Shown here piece after piece: positions 1 to 7,462 of a stretch of 33,121 nt of DNA. A program made the translations under genes and the position numbers. The notes below the pieces were generated by a model. The model made no database searches, was not told the origin of the DNA, and worked only from the letters and a program-made list of their open reading frames with translations. The stretch lies in assembly GCA_015231615.1 (NCBI GenBank), contig JADGBE010000033.1, positions 1 to 33,121 of the forward strand, read 5' to 3'. The stretch comes from Desulfamplus sp. GTDB taxonomy: Bacteria; Desulfobacterota; Desulfobacteria; Desulfobacterales; Desulfobacteraceae. Position 1 is the first letter of the stretch, and each line of letters begins with the position of its first letter.

Positions 1-1
1 T

Positions 2-172
2 ACATACGCCAAGACAAAAGAAGACTTACAACGCACTTTAGATGTTCATCAGATTATACACAATTTTGTTAGACCTCATTGGACGACTGGAAAAGTTCCA
101 GCTGTCGCAATTGGTATTATTTCAAAATCACTTACTCTTGAAACTATCCTAACTATGCAAAAAGCTGCTTAA
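2..172 (+). CDS. Transposase, C-terminal fragment (cut by window edge)
   Basis: An open frame of 56 codons runs in from the left edge and stops at TAA 170-172. The translated end contains NFVRPHWTTGKVPAVAIGI, the Arg-Pro-His plus 'G-K-x-P-A' tail typical of DDE-type transposases and integrases just after the catalytic core. The start and catalytic residues lie outside the window, so intactness and IS family cannot be judged. It is followed by 188 bp without a gene before the FabG-like gene. No inverted repeat is obvious at its downstream end. Confidence 0.6.
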   Translation, partial: TYAKTKEDLQRTLDVHQIIHNFVRPHWTTGKVPAVAIGIISKSLTLETILTMQKAA

Positions 173-360
173 GGATTTAAGAATCAATAAATGGAACACA
201 AAGAATCTATTTGGAAAAAATTGTAGAACAGTTTAAGCCCACTGCCGGAATTTTTAGGTCGCCGTATTTTATTTAGTTTTTTCTTTTTTCAGCCACTATA
301 CCATCAAAGTCAAAATTGAGCTAACTTTAAAAACTTGATCATCGAGTATAAGGACAAATT

Positions 361-1089
361 ATGACACACAATCAAATCGCCCTTGTAACAGGGGCTGGAA
401 GAGGAATAGGTCGGGCAATTGCGATTGCCTTATCAGAGACAGGAAAATATGTTTATCTCAACTATTTATGCAATAAAGATGCCGCAACTCAAACATTAAA
501 AGTTATAGAAGAGAAACAGGGTAGGGGAGAGCTAATTCAATTTGATGTTGCTGATCAAGCTCAATCTGAAGCTGCGGTAAAATTAATAATCGAAAAGCAT
601 GGCAAAATTGATATTCTAATCAACAATGCGGGCATTAAAGATGATAAGCTGATGGTTATGATGAAAAAGGCAAGCTGGGATTCTGTTATAAATACCAACT
701 TAACAGGGTTTTACAATGTAACAAGATTGGTTGTTAAAAATATGATAAAACAGCAATTTGGCAGAATAGTAAATATAACATCAACATCAGGGCAGATTGG
801 GGTTGCGGGGCAAGTTAGTTATTCTGCGTCAAAAGCTGGGCTTATTGGAGCTACAAAGGCTCTTGCAAAAGAGGTAGCTTCTCGAAATATTACAGTAAAT
901 GCTGTTGCCCCGGGATTTATTGAGACAGATATGGTAGAGGGTCTATCGCTTGATGAGATTGTAAAATCAATACCAGCTAAAAGAGTTGGTAAGCCTCAAG
1001 ATGTTGCTTCGGCTGTTATATTTCTATGTTCAGATGAGGCTTCATACATAACGGGGCAGGTTCTGGGTGTAAATGGTGGGATATATTAG
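361..1089 (+). CDS. fabG: FabG-type 3-oxoacyl-[acyl-carrier-protein] reductase (SDR family)
   Basis: A 242-residue short-chain dehydrogenase of the classical FabG length. The NADP-binding glycine motif TGAGRGIG is at residues 10-17 and NNAG at 88-91. The catalytic set is N113, S141, Y154 and K158 (YSASK). The C-terminal 'YITGQVLGVNGG' is characteristic of FabG. It should reduce 3-oxoacyl-ACP to 3-hydroxyacyl-ACP in the cytosol. The ATG is preceded by AAGGA. It stands alone on the plus strand rather than in a fab operon, so it may be an accessory FabG serving a specialised acyl or polyketide pathway; substrate is not visible from sequence. A 12-bp palindromic hairpin lies 48 bp downstream. Confidence 0.85.
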   Translation: MTHNQIALVTGAGRGIGRAIAIALSETGKYVYLNYLCNKDAATQTLKVIEEKQGRGELIQFDVADQAQSEAAVKLIIEKHGKIDILINNAGIKDDKLMVMMKKASWDSVINTNLTGFYNVTRLVVKNMIKQQFGRIVNITSTSGQIGVAGQVSYSASKAGLIGATKALAKEVASRNITVNAVAPGFIETDMVEGLSLDEIVKSIPAKRVGKPQDVASAVIFLCSDEASYITGQVLGVNGGIY

Positions 1090-1136
1090 ATGGTTTAACT
1101 CGGCAGGCTACAAATTGAGGTTTGGATAAAATACAA

Positions 1137-1162
1137 GTAGAGACGCCGGTCGGCGTCTCTAC
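1137..1162. terminator. Perfect 12-bp palindromic hairpin between convergent genes
   Basis: The arms GTAGAGACGCCG and CGGCGTCTCTAC are separated by only GT, giving a very stable GC-rich stem, followed on the plus strand by CGTTTTGTT. It lies between fabG (plus) and the small membrane protein gene (minus), so it could terminate transcription from both sides. The GTAG...CTAC ends resemble a second palindrome at 31044-31071, so it may also be a copy of a dispersed palindromic repeat. Confidence 0.55.
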
Positions 1163-1212
1163 CGTTTTGTTCGCAAACCCCAATTTATTAGAATTACTGA
1201 CTTTTAAGATAC

Positions 1213-1440
1213 CTATTTTTCTTTAGACTTTAGGTATGTGTGCCAGAGTGCAAAACCAACAAATGCCATTCCAGCCCATGGATGTATTAAATGAGCCACC
1301 TTTCCTTGACCCATTACAGATAAAACTGTTGCACCTAAAGAGCCTGCCATTCCAGTTATGGCACATTTATTTGCAAGAAGATTACCATCTTTAGCCTTTG
1401 TTGATTCTACAGATTGAACTGCATCAGCCTTTGTTGTCAT
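1213..1440 (-). CDS. Small predicted membrane protein, unknown function
   Basis: A 75-residue protein if started at the ATG at 1440, which has GAGGAGA directly upstream; an alternative ATG at 1455 adds five residues but abuts the preceding stop and has a poorer site. The N-terminal ~25 residues are polar. The rest has two hydrophobic stretches, one with small residues (GMAGSLGATVLSVMG) and one carrying several His/Trp residues (HLIHPWAGMAFVGFALWHTY), reminiscent of haem-binding membrane helices, though this is only a resemblance. It lies 15 bp downstream of the EF-G-like gene on the same strand and is probably co-transcribed with it. No family was recognised. Confidence 0.6.
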   Translation of the reverse strand: MTTKADAVQSVESTKAKDGNLLANKCAITGMAGSLGATVLSVMGQGKVAHLIHPWAGMAFVGFALWHTYLKSKEK

Positions 1441-1455
1441 AGCTTCTCCTCTCAT

Positions 1456-3525
1456 TTACTCTTCCCGCTCCGCCTTGATCTTTTCAATCACTTTACCAGC
1501 AAGATCGCTTGGAACTTCATCATAATGGTCAAATTCAAGGGTAAATGTGCCTCGTCCACCAGTCATTGAACGAATATCTGGAGCATATCTTAAAATCTCT
1601 GCCATTGGAACATGTGCATTAACAACCTGTTTTGTCCCTTCTGTGTCCATACCCAACACTCTACCGCGTCTTGAGTTTAGATCGCCCATAATATCGCCAG
1701 TAAACTCATCAGGCACAACAATTGAGATTTTCATTATAGGTTCAAGCAAAGTTGCCCCAGATTGTTCAGCAGCTTTTTTGAACGCTATTGAGCCAGCAAG
1801 TTTAAACGCCATTTCAGAGGAGTCAACAGAGTGATAGCTTCCATCGTCAACGGTAACCTTAAAGTCAACGCATGGAAATCCCGCAAGAATACCCTTTTGT
1901 GAGGCTTCAACAACCCCTTTTTCAACTGCTGGAATATATGTTTTAGGAATAGAGCCACCAACAATCTTATCAATAAACTCAAATCCGCTGCCCTTTGGAC
2001 CAGGTTCAAGAACAATCCAGCAATCTCCAAATTGACCATGACCGCCTGACTGTTTTTTGTGTCTTCCTTGAACTCTGATTTTTTTCTTAAATGTCTCTCT
2101 GTATGGAACCTTAGGAGTGCTTATCTCCATATCAACATTGAATTTACGTTTAATTTTTTCAATTGTGGTTTCAATATGAACCAATCCACGACCAGAAAGT
2201 ATAGTCTCGTTGGTTTCAATTTCACGCTTTAATTGAAGCCCTGTATCCTCTTCCATAATTTTTCTTAATGCACCGTGAACTTTATCGTCCTCGCCTTTGT
2301 TTTTTGATGATACTGCAAAGGAGATTACAGGTGGCATTGGGGTAGGTGCTTCAAATTTGATATATTTATCGCCGCTGATTGTATCCCCTGTAAATGTCTC
2401 TTTAAGTTTTGCTACAGCAACAATTGCCCCAGGCAAGGCTTCTGTAATAGGTTTTTGTTCTTTTCCAAGAATTTCAAGAAGTTGGGTGTATCTCTCTTTG
2501 GCATCTTTGTTTACATTGATAAAATTTCCCTCTTTGCCAAGTTTGCCTGAGATAACCCTAAAGACTGACAATCTTCCTGCATAGGCATCAACAATTGTGT
2601 TAAATACAAATCCATAGAATGGGGCATCTGGATTTGGTTCAATTTCAAATTCTTCGCCATTTTTATCTTTAGCAATCCAAGTACCGCGATCGAGCGGGGA
2701 GGGTAGGGCGTTATTGATAAAATCAAAAAGAAGGTCTATGCCTATCAGCTTTGTAGCAGCACCGCAAAGAACGGGAGAAAATTCACCAGCAAGAATTCCT
2801 TTTCTGAATGTTTTGATAAGCTCCGCTTCAGATAAAGTCTCTCCTTCAAGATATTTCTCAAGCAAGGTGTCATCAAGTTCTGCAATGTTTTCAACAAAAG
2901 AGGCACGGGCAGCTTCAACATCATCTACCATATCGTCAGGCACTTCAGTTACTTGGGCTTTACCATCGCTGCCATAAATATAGGCTTTACCTGAAATTAT
3001 ATCTACAATACCTTTAAAATTGGCATCTGAACCAATTGGCAGTTGGACAATGATTGCTTTTTTCTTAAGATTTTTTTCACATGCTTCAGTTGATACTTGA
3101 ACACTTGCCCTCTCTTTATCCATTTTATTAATAAACAGCACAGAGGGAAGATTATAGTTATCGACACAATTAGAGACAACTTCGGTCATGGCACTTGGAC
3201 CATCAACACCGTCAATTACTAAAATAACACAATCTGCCCCAGGAATAGAGGTTACAGCAGCAGATACAAAATTTTGATCTCCTGGTGTATCCATGAGAGA
3301 TACATCATGTTTTTTCCATGCGTATTTATGGAAAGAGGTGCTAACACTTTGCTGTTTTCTAACTTCTTCAGGCTGAAAATCCATAGCAGTATTGCCCTCT
3401 TCCACCTTTCCAAAGCGATTGATTACACCAGCTTTAAAAAGCATTGCCTCAGCCAAAGAAGTTTTACCCGCCCCTCCGTGACCCGCCAGAGCGATATTTC
3501 TCATTTTTGCAATTTGTTCAGTCAT
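1456..3525 (-). CDS. Elongation factor G-like translational GTPase (EF-G2/FusA-like)
   Basis: A 689-residue, full-length EF-G architecture: G domain (P-loop GHGGAGKT 15-22, DTPG 79-82, NKMD 133-136) followed by domains II-V and ending in the 'GGRGTFTLEFDHYDEVP' region of domain V. The first position after DTPG, normally the catalytic His that activates water, is Asp here (DTPGDQNF), which places it in the EF-G-like side family rather than the canonical translocase. It may act in recycling, stress or a regulatory role; a canonical fusA is expected elsewhere. AAGGAG precedes the ATG by 6 nt. A CCCTACCC octamer occurs in its coding strand (2701-2708). Confidence 0.85.
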   Translation of the reverse strand: MTEQIAKMRNIALAGHGGAGKTSLAEAMLFKAGVINRFGKVEEGNTAMDFQPEEVRKQQSVSTSFHKYAWKKHDVSLMDTPGDQNFVSAAVTSIPGADCVILVIDGVDGPSAMTEVVSNCVDNYNLPSVLFINKMDKERASVQVSTEACEKNLKKKAIIVQLPIGSDANFKGIVDIISGKAYIYGSDGKAQVTEVPDDMVDDVEAARASFVENIAELDDTLLEKYLEGETLSEAELIKTFRKGILAGEFSPVLCGAATKLIGIDLLFDFINNALPSPLDRGTWIAKDKNGEEFEIEPNPDAPFYGFVFNTIVDAYAGRLSVFRVISGKLGKEGNFINVNKDAKERYTQLLEILGKEQKPITEALPGAIVAVAKLKETFTGDTISGDKYIKFEAPTPMPPVISFAVSSKNKGEDDKVHGALRKIMEEDTGLQLKREIETNETILSGRGLVHIETTIEKIKRKFNVDMEISTPKVPYRETFKKKIRVQGRHKKQSGGHGQFGDCWIVLEPGPKGSGFEFIDKIVGGSIPKTYIPAVEKGVVEASQKGILAGFPCVDFKVTVDDGSYHSVDSSEMAFKLAGSIAFKKAAEQSGATLLEPIMKISIVVPDEFTGDIMGDLNSRRGRVLGMDTEGTKQVVNAHVPMAEILRYAPDIRSMTGGRGTFTLEFDHYDEVPSDLAGKVIEKIKAEREE

Positions 3526-3574
3526 TACAGCTCCTTTTGAATTAATTAATAGAAAATATCAGATCGGTTTTTAC

Positions 3575-3614
3575 TATTATTAAAATGATATTGAAAAACA
3601 TTATTTTAATAATA
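3575..3614. repeat. AT-rich 12-bp inverted repeat downstream of the toxin gene
   Basis: TATTATTAAAAT (3575-3586) is perfectly complementary to ATTTTAATAATA (3603-3614) with a 16-nt loop. It lies between the end of the PIN-domain gene and the start of the EF-G-like gene. No T-tract follows on the minus strand, so it is a weak terminator candidate at best; it could instead stabilise the toxin-antitoxin mRNA end. Confidence 0.4.
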
Positions 3615-3618
3615 ACTA

Positions 3619-4026
3619 TTAAGGGAACATTTCAAATCCTGCTTGTTTGAAATGTCTATCAAATGTTAATGCTTTAGTTATTTTTCGTTGTTTCATTAGG
3701 ACAAAAGATGTGCAATCTGTAAATGAATATGTTTTATCATCATGTTGTTTAAGATATTCCCATGACTTATTAAATAAGGCTTCATTTATATGTATTAGTT
3801 TTATTGCGGGGCTATCAAGAATATTTTTACCTAATTCAACAGCTTTATCATGTTTTCCTTTGCTATTGAAAAATGTTATCACTTCATCAAATACGTATGA
3901 TGTTGTCAACAATTGAGGCAGTGATTTGCACAGTGTTTTCCAGTGGATAGAAGCAATTTTATGGTTTTGGTCATCTAATGCTTCCAAAGCTATAAAGTAT
4001 CCAGAATCTATAAAAAGGCAATTCAT
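3619..4026 (-). CDS. PIN-domain ribonuclease, VapC-like toxin
   Basis: A 135-residue protein with the acidic residues of the PIN fold in order: D7 (FIDSGY), E48 (FDEVI), D104 (FTDCTS) and D123 (FDRHF), which would bind Mg2+ for single-stranded RNA cleavage. Length is typical of VapC toxins (130-140). Its ATG overlaps the TGA of the upstream antitoxin-like gene in an ATGA arrangement, so the two are translationally coupled. The RNA target cannot be predicted. It reads in the same direction as the neighbouring housekeeping genes but breaks between tlyA and the EF-G-like gene, consistent with a small mobile module. Confidence 0.8.
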   Translation of the reverse strand: MNCLFIDSGYFIALEALDDQNHKIASIHWKTLCKSLPQLLTTSYVFDEVITFFNSKGKHDKAVELGKNILDSPAIKLIHINEALFNKSWEYLKQHDDKTYSFTDCTSFVLMKQRKITKALTFDRHFKQAGFEMFP

Positions 4027-4238
4027 TTGTTTGTACCATAAATATACATATCAAGATTTTCAGAAGCATCTGGAGTTCCACATTCTATAGGGTTAGAACC
4101 AATGTTGAACACAGCATTTTTCCCAACTTTAGGGACTAATGTTATTAGATTATGCTTCTTTCTTATTTCTACCTCGTCAATATTTTCAAAAAATTTTTTA
4201 GGTATAGTAACTCCTTGAGCAGTAACTTTTAGTCTCAT
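4023..4238 (-). CDS. AbrB/SpoVT-like antitoxin partner of the PIN toxin
   Basis: A 71-residue protein whose N-terminal ~36 residues (VTAQGVTIPKKFFENIDEVE, then a hydrophobic LITLVP strand) resemble swapped-hairpin AbrB/MazE-type DNA-binding domains: a 'T-I-P-K' turn followed by charged and hydrophobic strands. The C-terminal half is polar and probably wraps the toxin. It is placed first in the operon, as antitoxins usually are, and overlaps the toxin start by 4 bp. It would neutralise the toxin and autorepress the pair. The start is the first ATG; a GGAGA lies about 12 nt upstream. Confidence 0.65.
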   Translation of the reverse strand: MRLKVTAQGVTIPKKFFENIDEVEIRKKHNLITLVPKVGKNAVFNIGSNPIECGTPDASENLDMYIYGTNK

Positions 4239-4292
4239 AATCTGTCTAAATCTCCAATATAGCCAATGTTGTTATAAAAATTATCAAAACAC

Positions 4293-5072
4293 TTATTTAT
4301 CTAAATATCTCATAGATATTATAAATTCAACATTTCCTTTTGGTCCTTTGATAGGAGACTCAATAATTTCTCCTGTCTCATATCCCCTTTGTTTAAAAAA
4401 GAGTTCAACCTCTTTTACAATTTGCTCTCTAACAACAGGATCACGAACAACCCCACCTTTGCTAATTCTATCTTTACCAGCTTCAAATTGAGGTTTTATC
4501 AAGGCAAGGGTTAGAGTGTTAGAATTCATAAATTTTTCAGCGGCTGGAACTACTAATTTTAATGATATGAATGATGTGTCAATAGTTATTAAGTCAACAC
4601 TCTGACCAATAATTTCGTAAGGCATATAACGGATATTGGTTCGCTCAATCACAACAACCTTTGGGTTTTGTCTTAAAGACCAATCTATCTGCCCATATCC
4701 AACGTCAACGGCATAGACTTTCTTTGCACCTGCTTGAATAAGACAATCCGTAAAACCACCAGTTGATGCACCAATATCAAGGCAGGTCATGCTATTTACA
4801 TCAAGTTGAAGATGCTCCAAAGCTTTGGCAAGTTTTAGTCCACCACGGCTAACATAAGGAATATCAACTTGTGCGATACCTTGTTTAATAGAGTCTTTGC
4901 CCTTAAACGATATATTTGCATCTTGATCCACCTTAGTTCCAGCTTTATCAACAGGCAAACCATTTATCAAAACAGTCCCTGTCATTATAATTGCTCTTGC
5001 CCTTTCACGAGATTGTATCAAAGACTTTTCTACTAAAAGAGTGTCAAGCCTTATTTTTGGTGGTTTGTTCAA
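4293..5072 (-). CDS. tlyA: TlyA family rRNA (cytidine-2'-O)-methyltransferase
   Basis: 259 residues with an S4 RNA-binding domain (about 8-58) followed by an FtsJ/RrmJ-type methyltransferase. The SAM site is LDIGASTGGFTD (98-109); the conserved YVSRGG is 73-78, and K193 (IKPQFE) belongs to the catalytic set. The family methylates 16S and/or 23S rRNA and is sometimes annotated as haemolysin A. The start is TTG at 5072, directly after an in-frame stop; no ATG precedes the S4 domain, so TTG is forced. It lies 21 bp after dxs, the usual dxs-tlyA pair. Confidence 0.9.
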   Translation of the reverse strand: MNKPPKIRLDTLLVEKSLIQSRERARAIIMTGTVLINGLPVDKAGTKVDQDANISFKGKDSIKQGIAQVDIPYVSRGGLKLAKALEHLQLDVNSMTCLDIGASTGGFTDCLIQAGAKKVYAVDVGYGQIDWSLRQNPKVVVIERTNIRYMPYEIIGQSVDLITIDTSFISLKLVVPAAEKFMNSNTLTLALIKPQFEAGKDRISKGGVVRDPVVREQIVKEVELFFKQRGYETGEIIESPIKGPKGNVEFIISMRYLDK

Positions 5073-5093
5073 CTATATATTCTCTATCTTTAA

Positions 5094-7106
5094 TTAAGCT
5101 GTAGCTTTATCCAGAACCATCTCCATAACACTCTCCACAATCGCCGCTGAATCGAGCTTGTATTCTGACCTTAAAATATTTTGTGATCCATGCTCCACAA
5201 ACTTATCCTTTATGCCAATTCTTTTAACCTTATAATTATATCCTTTACTAAAAATCCCATTATCTACAAGAAGTTCCAAAACAGCACTTCCAAATCCACC
5301 ATCAAGAACATGCTCCTCTACTGTAATGATATTGTAAATTCTTGATGCTAAATTAAGAATCATCTCAGAATCAAGCGGCTTTATGAACCTTGCATTTACA
5401 AGAGCTATTGATATATTTTTTTGACTCTGCTTTATTTCGTCAATTGCTTTAATAGCCTCTTGAACCGTTCTGCCTGATGCCAAAATCAAGACATCTTTCC
5501 CATCACGCAAAAGCTCTGCTTTGCCAATCTCAATCTCTTTTGTCTTTTCAATCGGATTTTTATTAAAATTTAAGCCTTTAAAAGAGTGTGCCTCTGTAGA
5601 GTCTTTAGCATAATAATTTACAACCCCTTCGCCTCTGCCTCTTGGATAACGAATTGCAATAGGTCCTTTATAATCAATGGCTTTTTTTAACATTAATGCA
5701 AGCTCATTCTCATCTTTAGGCGCCATTATGGTCATGTTTGGGATACTTCGTAAAAAGGAGTAATCAAATAGACCATGATGAGTTGGACCATCTTCACCAA
5801 CAATACCACCTCTATCTAATGCAAAAACAACATGGTGGGAATCAATGCAGACATCGTGCAAAATTTGGTCATAAGCTCGCTGCATAAATGTGGAATAGAT
5901 TGCAACTACAGGCTTCATTCCTTGAGATGCCATACCAGCGGCAAAGGTTACAGCGTGCTGTTCAGCAATACCAACATCAAAAAAACGCTCTGGAAACTCC
6001 TTTGCAAATTGGGTAAGACCAGTGCCTTCTGGCATTGCAGCAGTTATAGCTACAACTTTACTATCTTGTTTAGCTAATTCAACCATTGTTTGTCCAAAAA
6101 CTTCCGTATATGTAAGAATAGGGTAGGGGGCAATGGTTGACAAATTAGAAGGGTTATAAAGATTAGTAGGGATAGAGGTAGAGGTGTTACCAGTATCTAT
6201 ATCAAATGAGCTTACGCCATGAAAATAGACAGGATTCTTCTCCGCTGGCTCATAACCTTTTCCTTTTTTTGTTGTAACATGAAGAAGCACAGGCTCATTA
6301 AGATGCTTGATATTCTCCATTATATCAATAAGATGGTTAAGTCTGTGTCCGTCAATAGGTCCAAAATAGTCAAAATTAAATGCCTCAAAAAGCATACCCG
6401 GAGTTACAAAGGTCTTAAAAGAGTTCTCTGATTTTTTGGCAATACGATAAATATCGTCCCCAATTCCGGGCAGAGATTTAAGAAATGCTCCAAAATCTTT
6501 TTTCATACTTTGCAGATAATTTGCAGATAGCGTTCGGCTTAAAAAAGACGACAACGCTCCAACATTTGGTGAAATTGACATATCATTGTCATTTAAGATT
6601 ACAATCAAATCTCTCTTAGAATCACCAGCTTGGTTAAGACCTTCGTAAGCAAGACCCGCAGTCATTGAGCCATCTCCAATAACTGAAATTACTTTGGCTT
6701 TATCTTTTTTTAGATGTTTTGCAACAGATATTCCAAGTCCCGCTGAAATTGAGGTACTGCTATGTCCCACAGTAAAGGCATCGCATGGGTTTTCACTTCT
6801 TTTTATAAATCCAGAAATTCCTTTAAATTTCCGTAAAGAGTCAAAACGATCATCTCTGCCAGTCAATAGTTTATGGGTATATGCTTGATGCCCCACGTCC
6901 CATATTAAACTATCTGACGGAATATTAAATACATAGTGAATGGCAATGGTTAGCTCAACAACACCTAAACTTGAGGCAAGATGTCCGCCATTTTTAGAAA
7001 CAACAGAGATAATCCTCTCTCTAATCTCCTTTGCAAGTGCAGGAAGTTGATTTTTAGAAAGTTTTTTTAAATCATCACCTGTTTTAATGGTTCTTAGCAG
7101 GTTCAA
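5094..7106 (-). CDS. dxs: 1-deoxy-D-xylulose-5-phosphate synthase
   Basis: Catalyses thiamine-diphosphate-dependent condensation of pyruvate with glyceraldehyde-3-phosphate, the first step of the MEP isoprenoid pathway. The TPP motif GDGSMTAG...LNDND is at 144-175, and E382 (GIAEQHAV) is the catalytic Glu of the pyrimidine domain. At 670 residues it is longer than usual (about 620-640); extra residues sit in the linker around 300-335, a Ser/Thr/Asn/Pro-rich stretch encoding a CCCTACCC octamer. The start is TTG with TAGGAG 6 nt upstream. dxs is normally preceded by ispA; here the 15.6-kb signalling island lies between them, so dxs needs its own promoter, for which a candidate is listed. Confidence 0.95.
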   Translation of the reverse strand: MNLLRTIKTGDDLKKLSKNQLPALAKEIRERIISVVSKNGGHLASSLGVVELTIAIHYVFNIPSDSLIWDVGHQAYTHKLLTGRDDRFDSLRKFKGISGFIKRSENPCDAFTVGHSSTSISAGLGISVAKHLKKDKAKVISVIGDGSMTAGLAYEGLNQAGDSKRDLIVILNDNDMSISPNVGALSSFLSRTLSANYLQSMKKDFGAFLKSLPGIGDDIYRIAKKSENSFKTFVTPGMLFEAFNFDYFGPIDGHRLNHLIDIMENIKHLNEPVLLHVTTKKGKGYEPAEKNPVYFHGVSSFDIDTGNTSTSIPTNLYNPSNLSTIAPYPILTYTEVFGQTMVELAKQDSKVVAITAAMPEGTGLTQFAKEFPERFFDVGIAEQHAVTFAAGMASQGMKPVVAIYSTFMQRAYDQILHDVCIDSHHVVFALDRGGIVGEDGPTHHGLFDYSFLRSIPNMTIMAPKDENELALMLKKAIDYKGPIAIRYPRGRGEGVVNYYAKDSTEAHSFKGLNFNKNPIEKTKEIEIGKAELLRDGKDVLILASGRTVQEAIKAIDEIKQSQKNISIALVNARFIKPLDSEMILNLASRIYNIITVEEHVLDGGFGSAVLELLVDNGIFSKGYNYKVKRIGIKDKFVEHGSQNILRSEYKLDSAAIVESVMEMVLDKATA

Positions 7107-7159
7107 TGAAGTCTCCTAAGGAAAGTCAGTTTATATTCATCATAATTTGGAAAGTGGCA

Positions 7160-7188
7160 GATATAGCTCATTGACGTGAGTTTGACAA
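7160..7188 (-). promoter_or_regulatory. Candidate sigma70 promoter for dxs-tlyA
   Basis: Read on the minus strand: TTGTCA (7188-7183), 17-nt spacer, TATATC (7165-7160), about 55 nt upstream of the dxs TTG start. The fit to the consensus is good, and position makes sense because dxs has been separated from ispA. Confidence 0.45.
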
Positions 7189-7318
7189 CTTTTAATTGGG
7201 CATGAGATTAAGACATTGCATGGCAAGTGTTTGAAGTGCTGAAGTGCTTTTATTGATTTTATATTCACTTTATGTATTAATATTTATGATAATTATTAAC
7301 ATTTTTTATGATAATTAG

Positions 7319-7347
7319 TTAAAATTTAATTACCAAAGTTTTATAAT
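7319..7347 (+). promoter_or_regulatory. Candidate sigma70 promoter for the signalling island
   Basis: TTAAAA (7319-7324), 17-nt spacer, perfect TATAAT (7342-7347), giving a leader of about 110 nt before the first kinase gene. It is the best -10 box in the intergenic region. Confidence 0.4.
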
Positions 7348-7462
7348 GCCAGCAATAAAAAAGCATTTTGAACATTTGCAGCAGCAATGTAACATGGTAA
7401 AGATAATAAATGGATTATATCTTCAAAATATATCTAAAACTTCTAATTATGGAGGATAAACA

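Larger units (their letters stand above)
7107..7462. other. Divergent intergenic region between dxs and the first island gene
   Basis: 356 bp of AT-rich DNA with no credible ORF. It holds the outward-facing promoter candidates for dxs (minus) and for the island (plus). A second plus-strand possibility is TTGACA (7182-7187), N17, AGATTA (7205-7210), overlapping the dxs -35 box. Otherwise nothing recognisable; this is the left junction of the island. Confidence 0.5.
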
